A DNA stretch of 64,000 bases, taken from contig NZ_CP036291.1 in the NCBI RefSeq assembly GCF_007750855.1, positions 1,488,001 through 1,552,000 of the forward strand, given 5' to 3'. The notes below the pieces were generated by a model, which was not told where the DNA came from, did no database searches, and saw only the letters and a list, made by a program, of their open reading frames with translations. The stretch comes from Pirellulimonas nuda. GTDB taxonomy: Bacteria; Planctomycetota; Planctomycetia; Pirellulales; Lacipirellulaceae. Shown here in pieces: positions 16,934 to 25,777 of this stretch. Made by a program: the position numbers and the translations under genes. Positions within the stretch are counted from its first letter, which is position 1, and each line of letters opens with the position of its first letter.

Positions 16934-17386
16934 ATGGCCAAGCTCAACGGCTTCGATCCTACCAAAGTGGCCCCGCTTCCCGACCGCTCGCCGCTTCCGG
17001 CGGGTAGCCACGGTGTAACGATCAAAGACAGCTACACGAAGCCCAACAGCAAGGGCAGCGGCAGTCTCCTGGTGCTGGCGTACTTGGTCACTAAGGGCGA
17101 GTACGCCGGCCGCGAAGTGCGGTCGTGGTTGAACATCGATCACCCAAGCGAGACCGCAATGCGCCTCGCCCGGAGCGAACTGTCGGCCATCTGCAACGCC
17201 CTCTGCCTGCGCTCGTTGCATGACACGGAGGTACTGCACGGGCGTCAGCTGACGATCACCGTGCGTGTCAAGAAGCGCGCCGACACCGGCGAGCTTCTCA
17301 ACGAGGTGTGCGGCTACGCCCCGGCGGAAGCCGCTTCCGCTGACGCGACCAAGGGCGACGACGCGCCGCCCTGGAGCAAGGTGTAG
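16934..17386 (+). CDS. DUF669-like phage/element protein
   Basis: A 150-residue protein starting at the ATG 9 nt after AGGAG. The sequence LPAGSHGVTIKDSYTKPNSKGSGSLLV, then LVTKGEYAGREVRSWLNI and HGRQLTITVRVKKRADTGEL..NEVCGY, follows the pattern of DUF669 proteins ('G.Y.v.I..se.k.tk.G....l.f.v..G...gr.v...l'). These are found in phage replication modules and are thought to be ssDNA-binding accessory factors (family knowledge, function unproven). It is followed directly by the helicase and primase genes, which is the usual DUF669 neighbourhood. No catalytic residues are expected. Confidence 0.78.
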   Translation: MAKLNGFDPTKVAPLPDRSPLPAGSHGVTIKDSYTKPNSKGSGSLLVLAYLVTKGEYAGREVRSWLNIDHPSETAMRLARSELSAICNALCLRSLHDTEVLHGRQLTITVRVKKRADTGELLNEVCGYAPAEAASADATKGDDAPPWSKV

Positions 17387-17544
17387 GCACGGAGTCTGAC
17401 CCGCTAGTCGCGCGGCCGTGCAGGCGACGTCGGTGCCTGCACGGCCTAGCGACGAGCGTGTGCCGATCGCAGCTTCTCCCAACGTGTGCGCCCTCCACGA
17501 GGTACGGCGCGGGCCTCCCTCAACTCCCTACAACAGGACATTCG

Positions 17545-19212
17545 ATGGTCAATCTCCGACCGTACCAGCGCGCGGCCGTGCTCGCCGTCTACCTTTTCTG
17601 GCGCACGAAGCTCGGCAGTCCCGCCGTCGTCATGCCGACCGGCTCGGGCAAGACGGTCGTCATCGCCCAACTAAGCTCCGACGCGGCTACCCGTTGGGGC
17701 GGCCGCGTGCTGATTCTGTCGCACAGCCGTGAGATTGTGAAGCAGATCGTCAATAAGCTCCGCACGGCGTTCCCAGGCCTCGACGTGGGCGTCCACGCCG
17801 CTGGCCTGAAGCGTCACGACACGCAAAACCAAATCGTCGTCGCCCAGATTCAGACAGCTCATGGGCGGGCATGCGAGCTAGGGGCGTTCGACGTCGTCAT
17901 CATTGACGAATGCCACACGGTCAGCACCAAGAACAAAGGGCGTTACCGGAAGTTGTTGGCCGACTTGATGGTAATTAACCCCAATACCCGGGTAGTGGGA
18001 TTCACCGCGACGCCATTCCGCCTCGACAGCGGCCCCATCTGCACGCCCGATGGCGTTTTCAGCGAGGTCTGCTACGAGGTGTCGGTAGCCGAGTTGATGC
18101 GCGACGGATACCTATCTCCGATCACAACGAAATCGGGGTGTCTGCAACCCGACCTCAGCGGCGTGCGTATCCGCGGACGTGACTACGACCAGCAGCAGCT
18201 CGGGCACGCGATGGACCAAGAGGCGCCGGTAATCGCGGCCTGCGAGGAGCTTGTCGACTCGACGGCAGCCCGCAGCGCGACGCTGATCTTCGCGACATCC
18301 GTGCCCCACGCACGGCGCATCGTCGAGACGCTGCAGCAAGAGCACGGCCTCGCGTGCGGGTTCATCTGCGGCGCGACCCCCACCGCCGAGCGGGACGCAA
18401 CGCTGGCCCGGTTCGCGGCGGGCGAGCTGCGGTTCTTGTGCAACGTCGGCGTCCTCACGACTGGCTACGACGCGCCGCACATCGACTGCGTCGTGCTGCT
18501 GCGTCCGACGATGTCGTGCGGCTTGTACGTGCAGATGGTCGGCCGAGGCTTCCGCCTCCACCCGGGCAAGGAAGATTGCCTGGTTCTGGATTTCGGCGGA
18601 AACGTGGATCGCCACGGCCCGATCGACGCGCTGCGGATCAAAACCGAACGCGCCGGCGAGGGGGCGGGAGAGTCGATCGTCAAGACGTGCCCCGAGTGCC
18701 AGGGCCAGATCGCGGTGGGCTTCCTGACCTGCCCACAGTGCGGCCACGCGTTCCCGCCGCCGAAGCGGCAGACCCACCGGGCTCAGGCGACGAGCGCGCC
18801 AATCTTGTCCATGTCGATCACCAACACGGTCTACCGGGTAGCAGACGTGTGCTACAGCGTCCACCACGGCCGCCGGGCCGCGGAGGGCGCGCCCCCGACC
18901 ATGCGGGTTGAGTACGCGATCGGCCGACTCGTGTGGCAATCCGAGTGGGTCTGCATTGAGCACGACGGTTACGCACGCCAGAAGGCGGAACTGTGGTGGC
19001 GGGCGCGCACGGACCTGCCGGTCCCCGACTCGGTGGCCGAGGCGGTCGAGATCGCCGAAAGCGGCGTGTTGGCTACTCCGAGCGCTATCACCGTCTGCGA
19101 GGTCGAGGGGGATCAGTTCCCGAAGATCGTCGCCTACGACTTCGCCACCCGGTCCGAGCCGCAGACGGCTGCTAGCGCCGCCCTCTCGCAGGAGGGCGCC
19201 GCCGATGCCTAA
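17545..19212 (+). CDS. SF2 DEAD/DEAH-type helicase (UvsW/RadD-like) with C-terminal zinc ribbon
   Basis: A 555-residue ATP-dependent helicase. The start MVNLRPYQRAAV is chosen because the Q-like motif follows immediately and AGGA lies upstream. Walker A is PTGSGKTV (31-38), the DECH box is at 121-124, and motif III is GFTATPFR. Motifs V/VI are CNVGVLTTGYDAPHID and QMVGRGFRLHPGK. About residues 390-420 carry a four-cysteine zinc ribbon (CPECQGQ...CPQCGHAF), and a 140-residue C-terminal region follows. This arrangement matches phage-type replication-module helicases that remodel forks or R-loops. It ends overlapping the prim-pol gene by 8 nt, so the two are translationally coupled. Confidence 0.92.
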   Translation: MVNLRPYQRAAVLAVYLFWRTKLGSPAVVMPTGSGKTVVIAQLSSDAATRWGGRVLILSHSREIVKQIVNKLRTAFPGLDVGVHAAGLKRHDTQNQIVVAQIQTAHGRACELGAFDVVIIDECHTVSTKNKGRYRKLLADLMVINPNTRVVGFTATPFRLDSGPICTPDGVFSEVCYEVSVAELMRDGYLSPITTKSGCLQPDLSGVRIRGRDYDQQQLGHAMDQEAPVIAACEELVDSTAARSATLIFATSVPHARRIVETLQQEHGLACGFICGATPTAERDATLARFAAGELRFLCNVGVLTTGYDAPHIDCVVLLRPTMSCGLYVQMVGRGFRLHPGKEDCLVLDFGGNVDRHGPIDALRIKTERAGEGAGESIVKTCPECQGQIAVGFLTCPQCGHAFPPPKRQTHRAQATSAPILSMSITNTVYRVADVCYSVHHGRRAAEGAPPTMRVEYAIGRLVWQSEWVCIEHDGYARQKAELWWRARTDLPVPDSVAEAVEIAESGVLATPSAITVCEVEGDQFPKIVAYDFATRSEPQTAASAALSQEGAADA

Positions 19213-21640
19213 TCGCACCTCGTTGATCATGCTGACGTTGGGGTATCTCCGCGCCGGCCTCTGCACGCTCCCCGCGATCCCCACCGAGAAGCGGCCTGCA
19301 TTGCCGGGGTGGCGGTCCTACCAGCAGCGGCTTTCAACGGAAGAAGAGATTCGCGGCTGGTTCGCCACCGCCGAGGGTGTTTGCCTGCTGAGCGGGGCGG
19401 TTTCTGGCGGCCTCGAGATGATCGATTTCGATCAGCAGGCCGCGTGGTTCGAGCCCTGGCGGGAAGCGGTCGAGCAGGAGGCGCCGGGGCTGGTCGATCG
19501 CTTGTCCATCGAGCGTTCGCAGTCGGGGGGGAAGCACGTCGTCTACCGCTGCGAGGCGATCATCCCCGGCAATGTCCGGCTCGCTCAGCAGGTGGTGATC
19601 GCCCCCGACGCCGAGCCGCTGGTCGTGGCGGGGAAGAGCTTTACGCCCCGCCGAGTGGGAGACCGCTTCGAGGTCACGATCACGCTGATCGAGACCCGCG
19701 GCGAAGGGGGTCTGTTCCTCTGTGCCCCGACGCCGGGCTACGAGGTCGAGCAGGGCGACCTCACCGCTCTGCCCGTGCTCACGGCGGCCGAACGCGACGT
19801 GTTGATCGAAGCAGCGACCGCGCTGAACGAGGCGGCGCCCCCCAACGCGGCCTCCGCCGCCGGGCAGAACGGATCACCTGTGTTTGCTGGGCCCACCGGC
19901 GCCGGGCGTCCCGGGGACGACTACAACCAGCGGGGCGACCTGGGAACCGTGCTCCAGCGGCACGGCTGGCGTCGCGTGGGGGGAGACAACAGCGGGCATG
20001 AGTACTGGCGGCGGCCCGGCAAGCAGAACGGCCAGAGCGCCTCACTCAGCGAGCAGTGCTTCTACGTGTTCAGCAGCAACGCCCCGCCGTTCGATCCTGA
20101 GCGCGGCTACGCCCCGTTCAGCGTCTACACCCTGCTCGAACACGGGGGAGACTTCGCCGCGGCCGCCGCGGCGCTGCGGGCCGAGGGGTACGGCAGCAAC
20201 GCCGAGTGGGCGTACCCAGACGTCGATCTGTCGGGGTTCCGTCTTGGCGGCGTCCTGCTCTCTGCGGACCCGGCCGAGCCTCCCGGGCCTCCCGAGGACC
20301 CCGCCCCCGATGCCGGGCTGCTCTTCGCGAGCCCGTCCCAGCTGCTCTTGGCCAGACCCCCCCAGCTGCTGCTCCCGGCGCCCACTCGAAGCGACTGCGA
20401 GCTGAGCGACCCCGGCCCGCTCCCCCCGGAGCTGCTCCGCGTCCCGGGGTTCGTCGACGCGGTTGTCAACTACTGCCTCAGCGCCGCGCCCTACCCCAAC
20501 CTGGCGCTGGCGTTCTGCGGAGCGCTAGCCCTGCTGGCGATGCTCGCCGGCCGCAAGGTGCGGGACGAGGCAGACAACCGCACCAACCTCTACCTGCTGG
20601 CCCTGGCCCACTCCGCGGTTGGCAAGGACTTCCCCCGCAAGCTCAACGCCCACATCCTCCAAGCGGTCGGGCTGCTCGGCGCGCTCGGGGACAAGTTCGC
20701 CTCGGGGGAGGGGATCCAGGACGCCCTGTTCCTGACCCCGTCGATGCTGTTCCAGACCGACGAGATCGACGGCCTGCTGCAGTCGATCAACAACGCCCGC
20801 GACGCCCGCCACGAAGCGATCATGTCGACGCTGCTGTCGATGTACTCCGCCGCCAGCAGCGTCTACCCGATGCGGCGCAAGGCGGGCCAGGATTCGCCCG
20901 GGTTCATCGAGCAGCCCTGCCTGGTGGTGTACGGAACCGCGATCCCGACCCACTACTACGCGGCGATCTCCGAGCGGATGCTCACCAACGGCCTGTTCGC
21001 CCGGATGATGATCCTCGAGAGCGGGTCCCGCAGCGCGGGGCAAGAGCCCCAGCTCATCGCCCCCCCGCGGCAGGTGCTGCAGACCGCCAGCTGGTGGGCC
21101 GGCTTCAACCCCGGGGGCGGCAACCTGACGGGGGTGAGCCCCACGCCCCTCACGGTCGAGGCAGACGGCGCGGCCCGCGAGCTGCTGGCCGACGCTCGGC
21201 GGCTGTCGGAGGCCGAGTACGCGGCCGCCGAGAGCCGCAGCGATGCGGTGGCGACCACCGTCTGGGGGCGGGTCCCCGAGCTGGTCCGCAAGCTGGCGCT
21301 GCTGCACGCGATCAGCGACAACCATCAGGCGCCGCGGATCGGCGAGATCGCCGCCCGCTGGGCCACGGAGCTATCCACGCACCAGACGCGGCGGATGCTG
21401 TTCATGGCCCGCCACCACGTCGCGGACAACCCGTTCCATGCCGACTGCCTGCGGCTGGTCCGCAAGCTCCAGGAGGCTCCAGACAGGACGCTCCCGCACA
21501 GCGTGCTGCTCAAGCGGATGAAGCTCGAAGCCAAGCGGTTCCAGGAGCTGATCGTGACGCTGGAGCAGCAGGGTGATGTCGTCATAGAGACACATGCCAC
21601 GGGGGGCCGGCCCGGACGCTGCTACCGATTGGTCGAGTGA
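19205..21640 (+). CDS. Prim-pol (AEP)-DUF3987 replication protein
   Basis: An 811-residue protein whose ATG overlaps the helicase stop. Residues about 10-210 are a bifunctional DNA primase/polymerase domain. They contain IPTEKRPALPGW, the acidic motif DFD (74-76), SGGKHVVYR with H111, and ETRGEGGLFLCAPTPGY. After a Pro/Leu-rich linker (about 355-400), a DUF3987 domain follows with LALAHSAVGKDFPRKL as the Walker-A-like segment near residue 475. LFQTDEIDGLL and NARDARHEAIMSTLLSM fill the helicase-like core. A C-terminal winged-helix-like segment ends the protein. The fusion resembles primase-helicases of plasmids, phages and satellites that initiate replication of the element. GC content is higher than in the element's first genes. 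Confidence 0.88.
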   Translation: MPNRTSLIMLTLGYLRAGLCTLPAIPTEKRPALPGWRSYQQRLSTEEEIRGWFATAEGVCLLSGAVSGGLEMIDFDQQAAWFEPWREAVEQEAPGLVDRLSIERSQSGGKHVVYRCEAIIPGNVRLAQQVVIAPDAEPLVVAGKSFTPRRVGDRFEVTITLIETRGEGGLFLCAPTPGYEVEQGDLTALPVLTAAERDVLIEAATALNEAAPPNAASAAGQNGSPVFAGPTGAGRPGDDYNQRGDLGTVLQRHGWRRVGGDNSGHEYWRRPGKQNGQSASLSEQCFYVFSSNAPPFDPERGYAPFSVYTLLEHGGDFAAAAAALRAEGYGSNAEWAYPDVDLSGFRLGGVLLSADPAEPPGPPEDPAPDAGLLFASPSQLLLARPPQLLLPAPTRSDCELSDPGPLPPELLRVPGFVDAVVNYCLSAAPYPNLALAFCGALALLAMLAGRKVRDEADNRTNLYLLALAHSAVGKDFPRKLNAHILQAVGLLGALGDKFASGEGIQDALFLTPSMLFQTDEIDGLLQSINNARDARHEAIMSTLLSMYSAASSVYPMRRKAGQDSPGFIEQPCLVVYGTAIPTHYYAAISERMLTNGLFARMMILESGSRSAGQEPQLIAPPRQVLQTASWWAGFNPGGGNLTGVSPTPLTVEADGAARELLADARRLSEAEYAAAESRSDAVATTVWGRVPELVRKLALLHAISDNHQAPRIGEIAARWATELSTHQTRRMLFMARHHVADNPFHADCLRLVRKLQEAPDRTLPHSVLLKRMKLEAKRFQELIVTLEQQGDVVIETHATGGRPGRCYRLVE

Positions 21641-21946
21641 ACCAAGGAGGTGAAGGAGAGAAAGAAGTTGGCCAAAACCCGGCGGATGGGGGGTGAAGGA
21701 AGAGAAACAAGCCATCAGAAATAGGCCTGAAATATAGACGTAACACTTACTTCTTTCTTTCACCCACCCTCACGCAAGCCGCCGTTTTTGTGCGTTTATG
21801 TGAGAGGGGGGGGAAAGAAGAAAGAAGCCCCCGACGCCGGCGCTAGCTGTTGTCAATTTGACCTCGCCTTGTTGTGTGAGTCCGCCCCCAAAGGGGCGTG
21901 CGTTGTTGTTGTAGTTCCCCTGCTTCCCTGTTTAGGAGAGACCGTC
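21641..21946. other. Intergenic region before the RepA-like gene
   Basis: Contains purine-rich runs (AAGGAGGTGAAGGAGAGAAAG at 21643 onwards, and GGGGGGAAAGAAGAAAGAAG near 21808) on the plus strand. A pyrimidine run, TTACTTCTTTCTTTCACCC (21748-21766), lies between them. Complementary purine and pyrimidine tracts could pair or form triplex-like structure. It ends with the ribosome binding site TTTAGGAGAG of the next gene. Confidence 0.4.
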
Positions 21947-23011
21947 ATGAGCCAGCCTTCCGATCTGCTTCTTACCCCTGCTGGGGCCTACTGCGCCGGT
22001 GCGCCGCCGGCGGTCGTCGATTTGCTTGATGCGGCGGCCCCCAAGGTCTTCATGTCGGCCCAGCAGGTCGCTGCGGGGCCGTGGGGCCACTCCTGGATCC
22101 TCCCGGGCGTGCTGGTCCGCGGGACCCCGGCGGTGCTGTATGGACCGCCCAAGTCGTTGCTGTCGTCCATCGCAATCGACCTGGCCGTCAGCGTCGCACT
22201 GGGCCTGCGCTGGTTCGGGACGGCGCTGGGCCTGCCACCCACGTCGGTCGCGATGTTGGTCGGCAGCAGCGACCTCATCATGTCCGGCGGGCTGCTGTCG
22301 CGCGTCTGCCGGAGCAAGGGGCGTGCGGTGGAAGATGTTTCGAGCCTGCACCTCCGTGACAACCTGCGGCTTCTCCGCAGCGACGCCGGGCTCAACGAGT
22401 TGCAGACGGCGCTGCGCCGCGTCGACGCGCGGCTGATCATCATCGACCCGCTGTCCCTCGCCATCGGCGGTGGGGGGTTCCCGATGTCGGATCCGTTGTG
22501 GACCGAAAACCAGCTCTACGAGCTGTCGGAATGCTGCATGGGCGTCGGAGCGACCCCATTGTTCGTTGACTCCCGTCACCACCCGGATGGACCGCCGGCG
22601 TTCTTCCAGCAGTGGATCGAGGTGAGCCGTGTGGCGCCCTACGCCCGTGAGGAGGGGCGTAGCGAGTTGCGGCTGGAGATCGGCGGCGCCGCGGGGCAGT
22701 CTTCCGTGCATCAGCTGAGCGTCACCGAGGGGGTGGCGGACGGCTGCTTCGAGGGCCGCTGCTGGGAGCCCCGGATCCAGCCCGACCCGCACCCGTCCGT
22801 GATCAATGGGAAGCACTATCTGGATCACACCCGCGTAAGCCTCGTCAACGCGTACGCACATCTGGTGGACGATGCGTACCGCCAGAAGGTCCACCAGAGC
22901 TACCTCGCCGAGGAGGCGCGTGAGGCGGAGCGGCGCCTCCTCCATGGGGTCGATGAGGACTACGGGCACGACTACGAGTACGAGGAGGATCCCGAGTACG
23001 ACGACGAGTAG
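21947..23011 (+). CDS. RepA-like AAA_25/RecA-fold ATPase with degenerate Walker A
   Basis: A 354-residue protein starting at the ATG 8 nt after AGGAG. The fold follows hexameric RepA/AAA_25 ATPases of phage and plasmid replication modules: LYGPPKSLLSSIAIDLAVSVALG (64-86), GSSDLIMSGGLLSR, Walker B RLIIIDPLS (162-170) and a later DSRHH sensor region. In relatives the P-loop reads like PKKSLKTS or GPPGSGKS. Here the catalytic Lys position is Leu (KSLLSS), so ATP hydrolysis may be lost or altered. The C-terminal tail is very acidic and Tyr-rich (EDYGHDYEYEEDPEYDDE). It lies after the prim-pol gene and probably assists loading or regulation of replication. Confidence 0.75.
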   Translation: MSQPSDLLLTPAGAYCAGAPPAVVDLLDAAAPKVFMSAQQVAAGPWGHSWILPGVLVRGTPAVLYGPPKSLLSSIAIDLAVSVALGLRWFGTALGLPPTSVAMLVGSSDLIMSGGLLSRVCRSKGRAVEDVSSLHLRDNLRLLRSDAGLNELQTALRRVDARLIIIDPLSLAIGGGGFPMSDPLWTENQLYELSECCMGVGATPLFVDSRHHPDGPPAFFQQWIEVSRVAPYAREEGRSELRLEIGGAAGQSSVHQLSVTEGVADGCFEGRCWEPRIQPDPHPSVINGKHYLDHTRVSLVNAYAHLVDDAYRQKVHQSYLAEEAREAERRLLHGVDEDYGHDYEYEEDPEYDDE

Positions 23012-23041
23012 CGTGCAAACGCGCGAGTTGAACGCCCCCCT

Positions 23042-23075
23042 CGCCGCCAACGGCCCCATTGGGCCTGCGGCGGCG
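23042..23075 (+). terminator. Strong imperfect hairpin after the RepA-like gene
   Basis: The arms CGCCGC (5') and GCGGCG (3') enclose a second stem, GGCCC-CATT-GGGCC, with a small internal bulge. The hairpin begins about 30 nt after the stop codon. There is no U tract, so an intrinsic terminator is uncertain; it may instead stabilise the 3' end of the transcript. Confidence 0.45.
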
Positions 23076-23347
23076 ATGGGGGCCCTGTTGACGGGCCAGT
23101 GCATCGAGCCCCTCCGCCACGGCTCCCGATCGACGTCGAGCGACGATTGTGCCCGTAAGCGGCCAAGCGGCGACGGGCCAGCAGTGAGATACCCCTTGCC
23201 GTCCATCTCGGACGGCCCCAAAGCGTGGCAGTCTTAGTCTTACCCCTGTGACGCCTCCGCTGCGCTCACTCCGGCAGGAGACCGCGGCGACCTCCCCGTT
23301 CCACTAGTGCGTTTCCATTCCTCCTGCACCTACCAGATTCCAAGACC

Positions 23348-24322
23348 ATGTCCAACGAGCCGAGCCTAAACAACCCGACCACCGCGTCGCCGGCCAATAA
23401 CCAGTCAACCCTGCTCCTCCCGCTGAAGGTAAGCGGCCTGCAAAAAAAGAAGCTCGAGGAATCTATGCCCGGGGGATCGGGTCTCGCGAGCCGCCTATGG
23501 GAAGCAGGAAATGTGAAGCAAACGTTCGGCGTGACGCTCGAGGAGCTCGGACAACTTCGCCTGGCGTTGGCGGCGCCGCTCCCCGAGAATCCCTCCCGGC
23601 ATGACCGCCGCGGCCAGGCGGTCCTCCGTAAGGTCGGTGAGCTGATCTCCCTTGGCGAGGCGGCCGAGCGTGGAGACAAGCGGGCTGCCGCGAAGATTGA
23701 GGCCAGGTGGAAGCGGGAACGGGTCTTTCAGTTCACGATCGCGTTGCGGGGCGATTTCCCCACGATCTGGCGCACGATCCACGTGAAGGACTGCTCTCTG
23801 GCGTGGCTCGCAAGGCACTTCGCTGGCGCCCTCGGCTGGTATTGCACCAACAATCATCGGATTGAGATTGATGGCCACACGTATGTGATGCATGACAAGA
23901 CCGACACGTTCGGCTACGACCTGAATTACTACCAGGGCTTTCGCGACGAGTCCAAGGTAAAGATCAGCCAGCTTTATCGGGGCTCGCCCCACGCAACGGA
24001 TTGGATCTACGTGCAGGGCTCCAACAAGTCGGGACGCCATGATGTGTGGTTCGCGGGGCCGGCCGTGCTTGACCGGCTGGCGATCTACCCCCGTTGTGTT
24101 GCGGGCGAGCACGCCGTTCCGATGTGGGGCTGCTGCGACGCCGATGATCACGCTGAGTTCATGAAGGTTCGCCATCTCCCTGACGACGAGCGGCCGGACA
24201 TTGGGCAGTACGGCCTGATGCCGTGCGAACACGAGGGGAGCTTCGACGCTAAGTACGTCGAGATGGACATGGGTTGCCCGCCCAAAATCCGGAAGTCCCT
24301 AAAGCCCAGGAATGGCGAATAA
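23348..24322 (+). CDS. Plasmid pRiA4b ORF-3-like domain protein
   Basis: A 324-residue protein with a 110-residue N-terminal extension (NQSTLLLPLKVSGLQKKKL ... GVTLEELGQLRLAL). A pRiA4b ORF-3-like domain follows: FQFTIALRGDFPTIWRTIHV, then SLAWLARHFAGALGW, a ..NNHRIEIDGHTYV core and a C-terminal CCDADDHAEFMKVRHL. The domain is common on plasmids and integrated elements and its function is unknown. The extension, with 'LGEAAERGDKRAAAKIEARWKRER', looks helical and charged and could bind nucleic acid. It is the last clear gene of the element, 336 bp after the RepA-like gene. The intervening DNA holds only the hairpin listed above and no other gene. Confidence 0.8.
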   Translation: MSNEPSLNNPTTASPANNQSTLLLPLKVSGLQKKKLEESMPGGSGLASRLWEAGNVKQTFGVTLEELGQLRLALAAPLPENPSRHDRRGQAVLRKVGELISLGEAAERGDKRAAAKIEARWKRERVFQFTIALRGDFPTIWRTIHVKDCSLAWLARHFAGALGWYCTNNHRIEIDGHTYVMHDKTDTFGYDLNYYQGFRDESKVKISQLYRGSPHATDWIYVQGSNKSGRHDVWFAGPAVLDRLAIYPRCVAGEHAVPMWGCCDADDHAEFMKVRHLPDDERPDIGQYGLMPCEHEGSFDAKYVEMDMGCPPKIRKSLKPRNGE

Positions 24323-25156
24323 TTGGCCCCGTGTCGCCTACTGCGAATCCACGCGGCCAGCGTGTGGACCACCAAGCCCCCGAACCTTCACCGCGATGGA
24401 CCGCGGACGAGGGGCTTGGGGTCGACGTGCGGACGCCAATGGATGGCTCGTCGCGGGGGCGTCTGGCACGGCAGCAGGGCGGTTGATGTTCCTATGTGCC
24501 CGCCAGATGCTCGCCGCGACGCGCATTGGCCTGACGGGCTCCCACGCGAATGGCGTAGCGGCACACCGACTATTGCAGCGCAGGACCTTGGCGACGAGTT
24601 TCGCCGCACTTGGTTTTGCCGGAGTGGGTCCGCTACGTAGGCTCGGACCTTGGGGGCTAGTGATCGCGGGAAGTAGTAGCCGTCGTGGGGCTGGCGACGG
24701 GTACCTAAGGTGTGCTGGTAGTCTACGAACCCGCCACATGCGCCCTGGACGCGCTGCGTGCGCACTGGCGCGTCAGACCCCTGGGGCGCTGTCCTAGCCG
24801 CGCAAGGGCCCTGCTGCGCCCTAGAGGGCGCGTGAGGGCCTCTAGCGGGCCCTGGGCAGCGGGGCCGACCTATAGAGAGGGCGGAGCAGCTTCGCCAGTT
24901 GCGTAGCGGCCACTTGGCCCACGCCCCTTGCCGCTGCAAGCCGCCCCTCAGGTTGGCGCCGCGGCTTCGTCACGCACCGGACGTCGGGCTGCGTATGTCA
25001 ACGCAACATCAAGCCGAATAGCAGCAATGGTGGTAATGGGCGGATCAAGCACTACGACCCCCGCGTCGGGATCCTGACGCTGCGTCCCCCGGCAAGCTTG
25101 ACGCCTTTCCCTAGCCTATAGAGGGATGCACTTGGCAGGCTGCAATCGCTTTGCCT
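24323..25156. other. Gene-poor region with R1 repeat copy A
   Basis: No gene is supported. Overlapping Arg/Gly-rich frames occur in all phases, as expected of GC-rich noncoding DNA. The only structured feature is R1 copy A. The integrated element may end somewhere here, but I find no second tRNA-Val 3' sequence. Confidence 0.4.
24731..24880 (+). repeat. R1 dispersed repeat, copy A
   Basis: First of six copies of a roughly 130-bp GC-rich repeat. Shared blocks in order are CATGCGCCCTG, GCGCTGCGTGCGCACTGG, GGGCGCTGTCCTAG, CGCGCAAGGGCCC, CTGCGCC and GGGCGCGTGAGGGCC. The early GCGCCC can pair with GGGCGC about 50 nt on, and GGGCCC blocks further down can pair with each other, so an RNA or single strand would fold strongly. 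It belongs to the A-D subfamily (CACTGGCGCG ... GGGCGCTGTCC). Confidence 0.8.
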
Positions 25157-25414
25157 TCAGCGGTGCAGCACAAGCTCCCGTACGCACTCGATCCGCCCTC
25201 TCAGCCGCACGAGGTCGCCGCGCCTCAGCTCGCGGATCGCCTGCCCCCTCCGCCCCGGCCGGAGCAGCGGGGGGCTGTCCCGCCATACGACTACGCAGCG
25301 GCCAATCCTCCCGGGCAGGTCGTGCAGCCTGATCTGCACCGCGTGGCAGTTGTCCAGGCCGATGCTGCCCCCGGCGTGGCGATCGCGGGTCACACCGGTG
25401 GGAAGGGCGGTCAT
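25157..25414 (-). CDS. Small 85-aa protein, paralogue of the gene at 33986-34243
   Basis: Family not recognised. The product (MTALPTGVTRDR...) is 85 residues, exactly as long as its paralogue and alignable over its full length without gaps. Conserved blocks are LPxGVTRDR, CHAVQ, HDLPGRIGR, VVWRDSPP, LRPxRxGQxIRxLRxGDLVR, GRxECVRxLVL. The pattern (RGDLVRLRGRIECVRELVL) is that of a small beta barrel such as an OB fold, which could bind ssDNA, RNA or oligosaccharide (inference). Conservation at protein level across two copies in different surroundings argues for a real gene. It lies between R1 copies A and B, on the opposite strand to both. I see no clear Shine-Dalgarno sequence. Confidence 0.75.
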   Translation of the reverse strand: MTALPTGVTRDRHAGGSIGLDNCHAVQIRLHDLPGRIGRCVVVWRDSPPLLRPGRRGQAIRELRRGDLVRLRGRIECVRELVLHR

Positions 25415-25777
25415 GGGAAGAGGGTAACTCTTGGGGCGATGCCGGCGCCGTGGCGGGGGTATCTTGTGGCGGGGCGGGGCGCCGTAGGCATGGGCTGGTG
25501 GCTGGAGCCGCCATGACTGCCGCATGCGCCCTGTACGCGCTGCGCGCGCACTGGCGCGTTGGGCCGCCTGGGCGCTCTTTGAGACGCGCAAGGGCCCAGA
25601 TGCGCCACAGCGGGCGCGTGGGGCCCTAGAGTGGGCCCTTGAGGCGGACGGGGGTGTGGCGGCACTTCTCAAGCGGGTTCATTGACGTTGCTTTTCAGGG
25701 ACCAACCCCCGCACAATTGGCCTCGACGACGCGCTGCTCGCGATTACCTAGGAGCGGCCCGAGTCGACCTTTTAGCA
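25415..25777. other. Intergenic region with R1 repeat copy B
   Basis: Divergent spacer between the minus-strand small gene and the plus-strand CNA-B-like surface protein gene. About 135 bp of it is R1 copy B. The remainder shows no gene; a TTG-started extension of the downstream gene into this space is possible but lacks a ribosome binding site. Confidence 0.4.
25515..25650 (+). repeat. R1 dispersed repeat, copy B
   Basis: Carries CGCATGCGCCCTG, GCGCTGCGCGCGCACTGG, CGCGTTGGGCCGCC, TGGGCGCT, CGCGCAAGGGCCCAG, TGCGCCACAGC and GGGCGCGTGGGGCCC. It is near-identical to copies A, C and D in the first 60 bp; the middle differs (CTTTGAGA replaces GTCCTAGC). It lies upstream of, and in the same direction as, the secreted 606-residue protein gene, so it could sit in that gene's leader. 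Confidence 0.85.

Larger units (their letters stand above)
10845..24322 (+). mobile_element. tRNA-Val-integrated element (genomic island/phage-derived), right end not seen
   Basis: Left boundary: the tRNA 3' fragment. Contents in order, all on the plus strand: tyrosine integrase, two unknown genes, sigma-70-like protein, DUF669 protein, SF2 helicase, prim-pol/DUF3987 protein, RepA-like ATPase, and pRiA4b ORF-3-like protein. This set provides excision/integration and DNA replication but no capsid, terminase, portal or conjugation gene. It therefore resembles a phage satellite or plasmid-like integrative element rather than a full prophage. The stated right limit is only the last gene that clearly belongs; the element may extend into the repeat-rich region beyond. 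Unusually long noncoding stretches (14.4-15.6 and 16.3-16.9 kb) lie inside it. Confidence 0.65.

Noticed and set aside
23042..23075. Replication origin at the strong hairpin
   Set aside because: No iterons, AT-rich unwinding region or nick site nearby; a 3'-end hairpin is the simpler reading.
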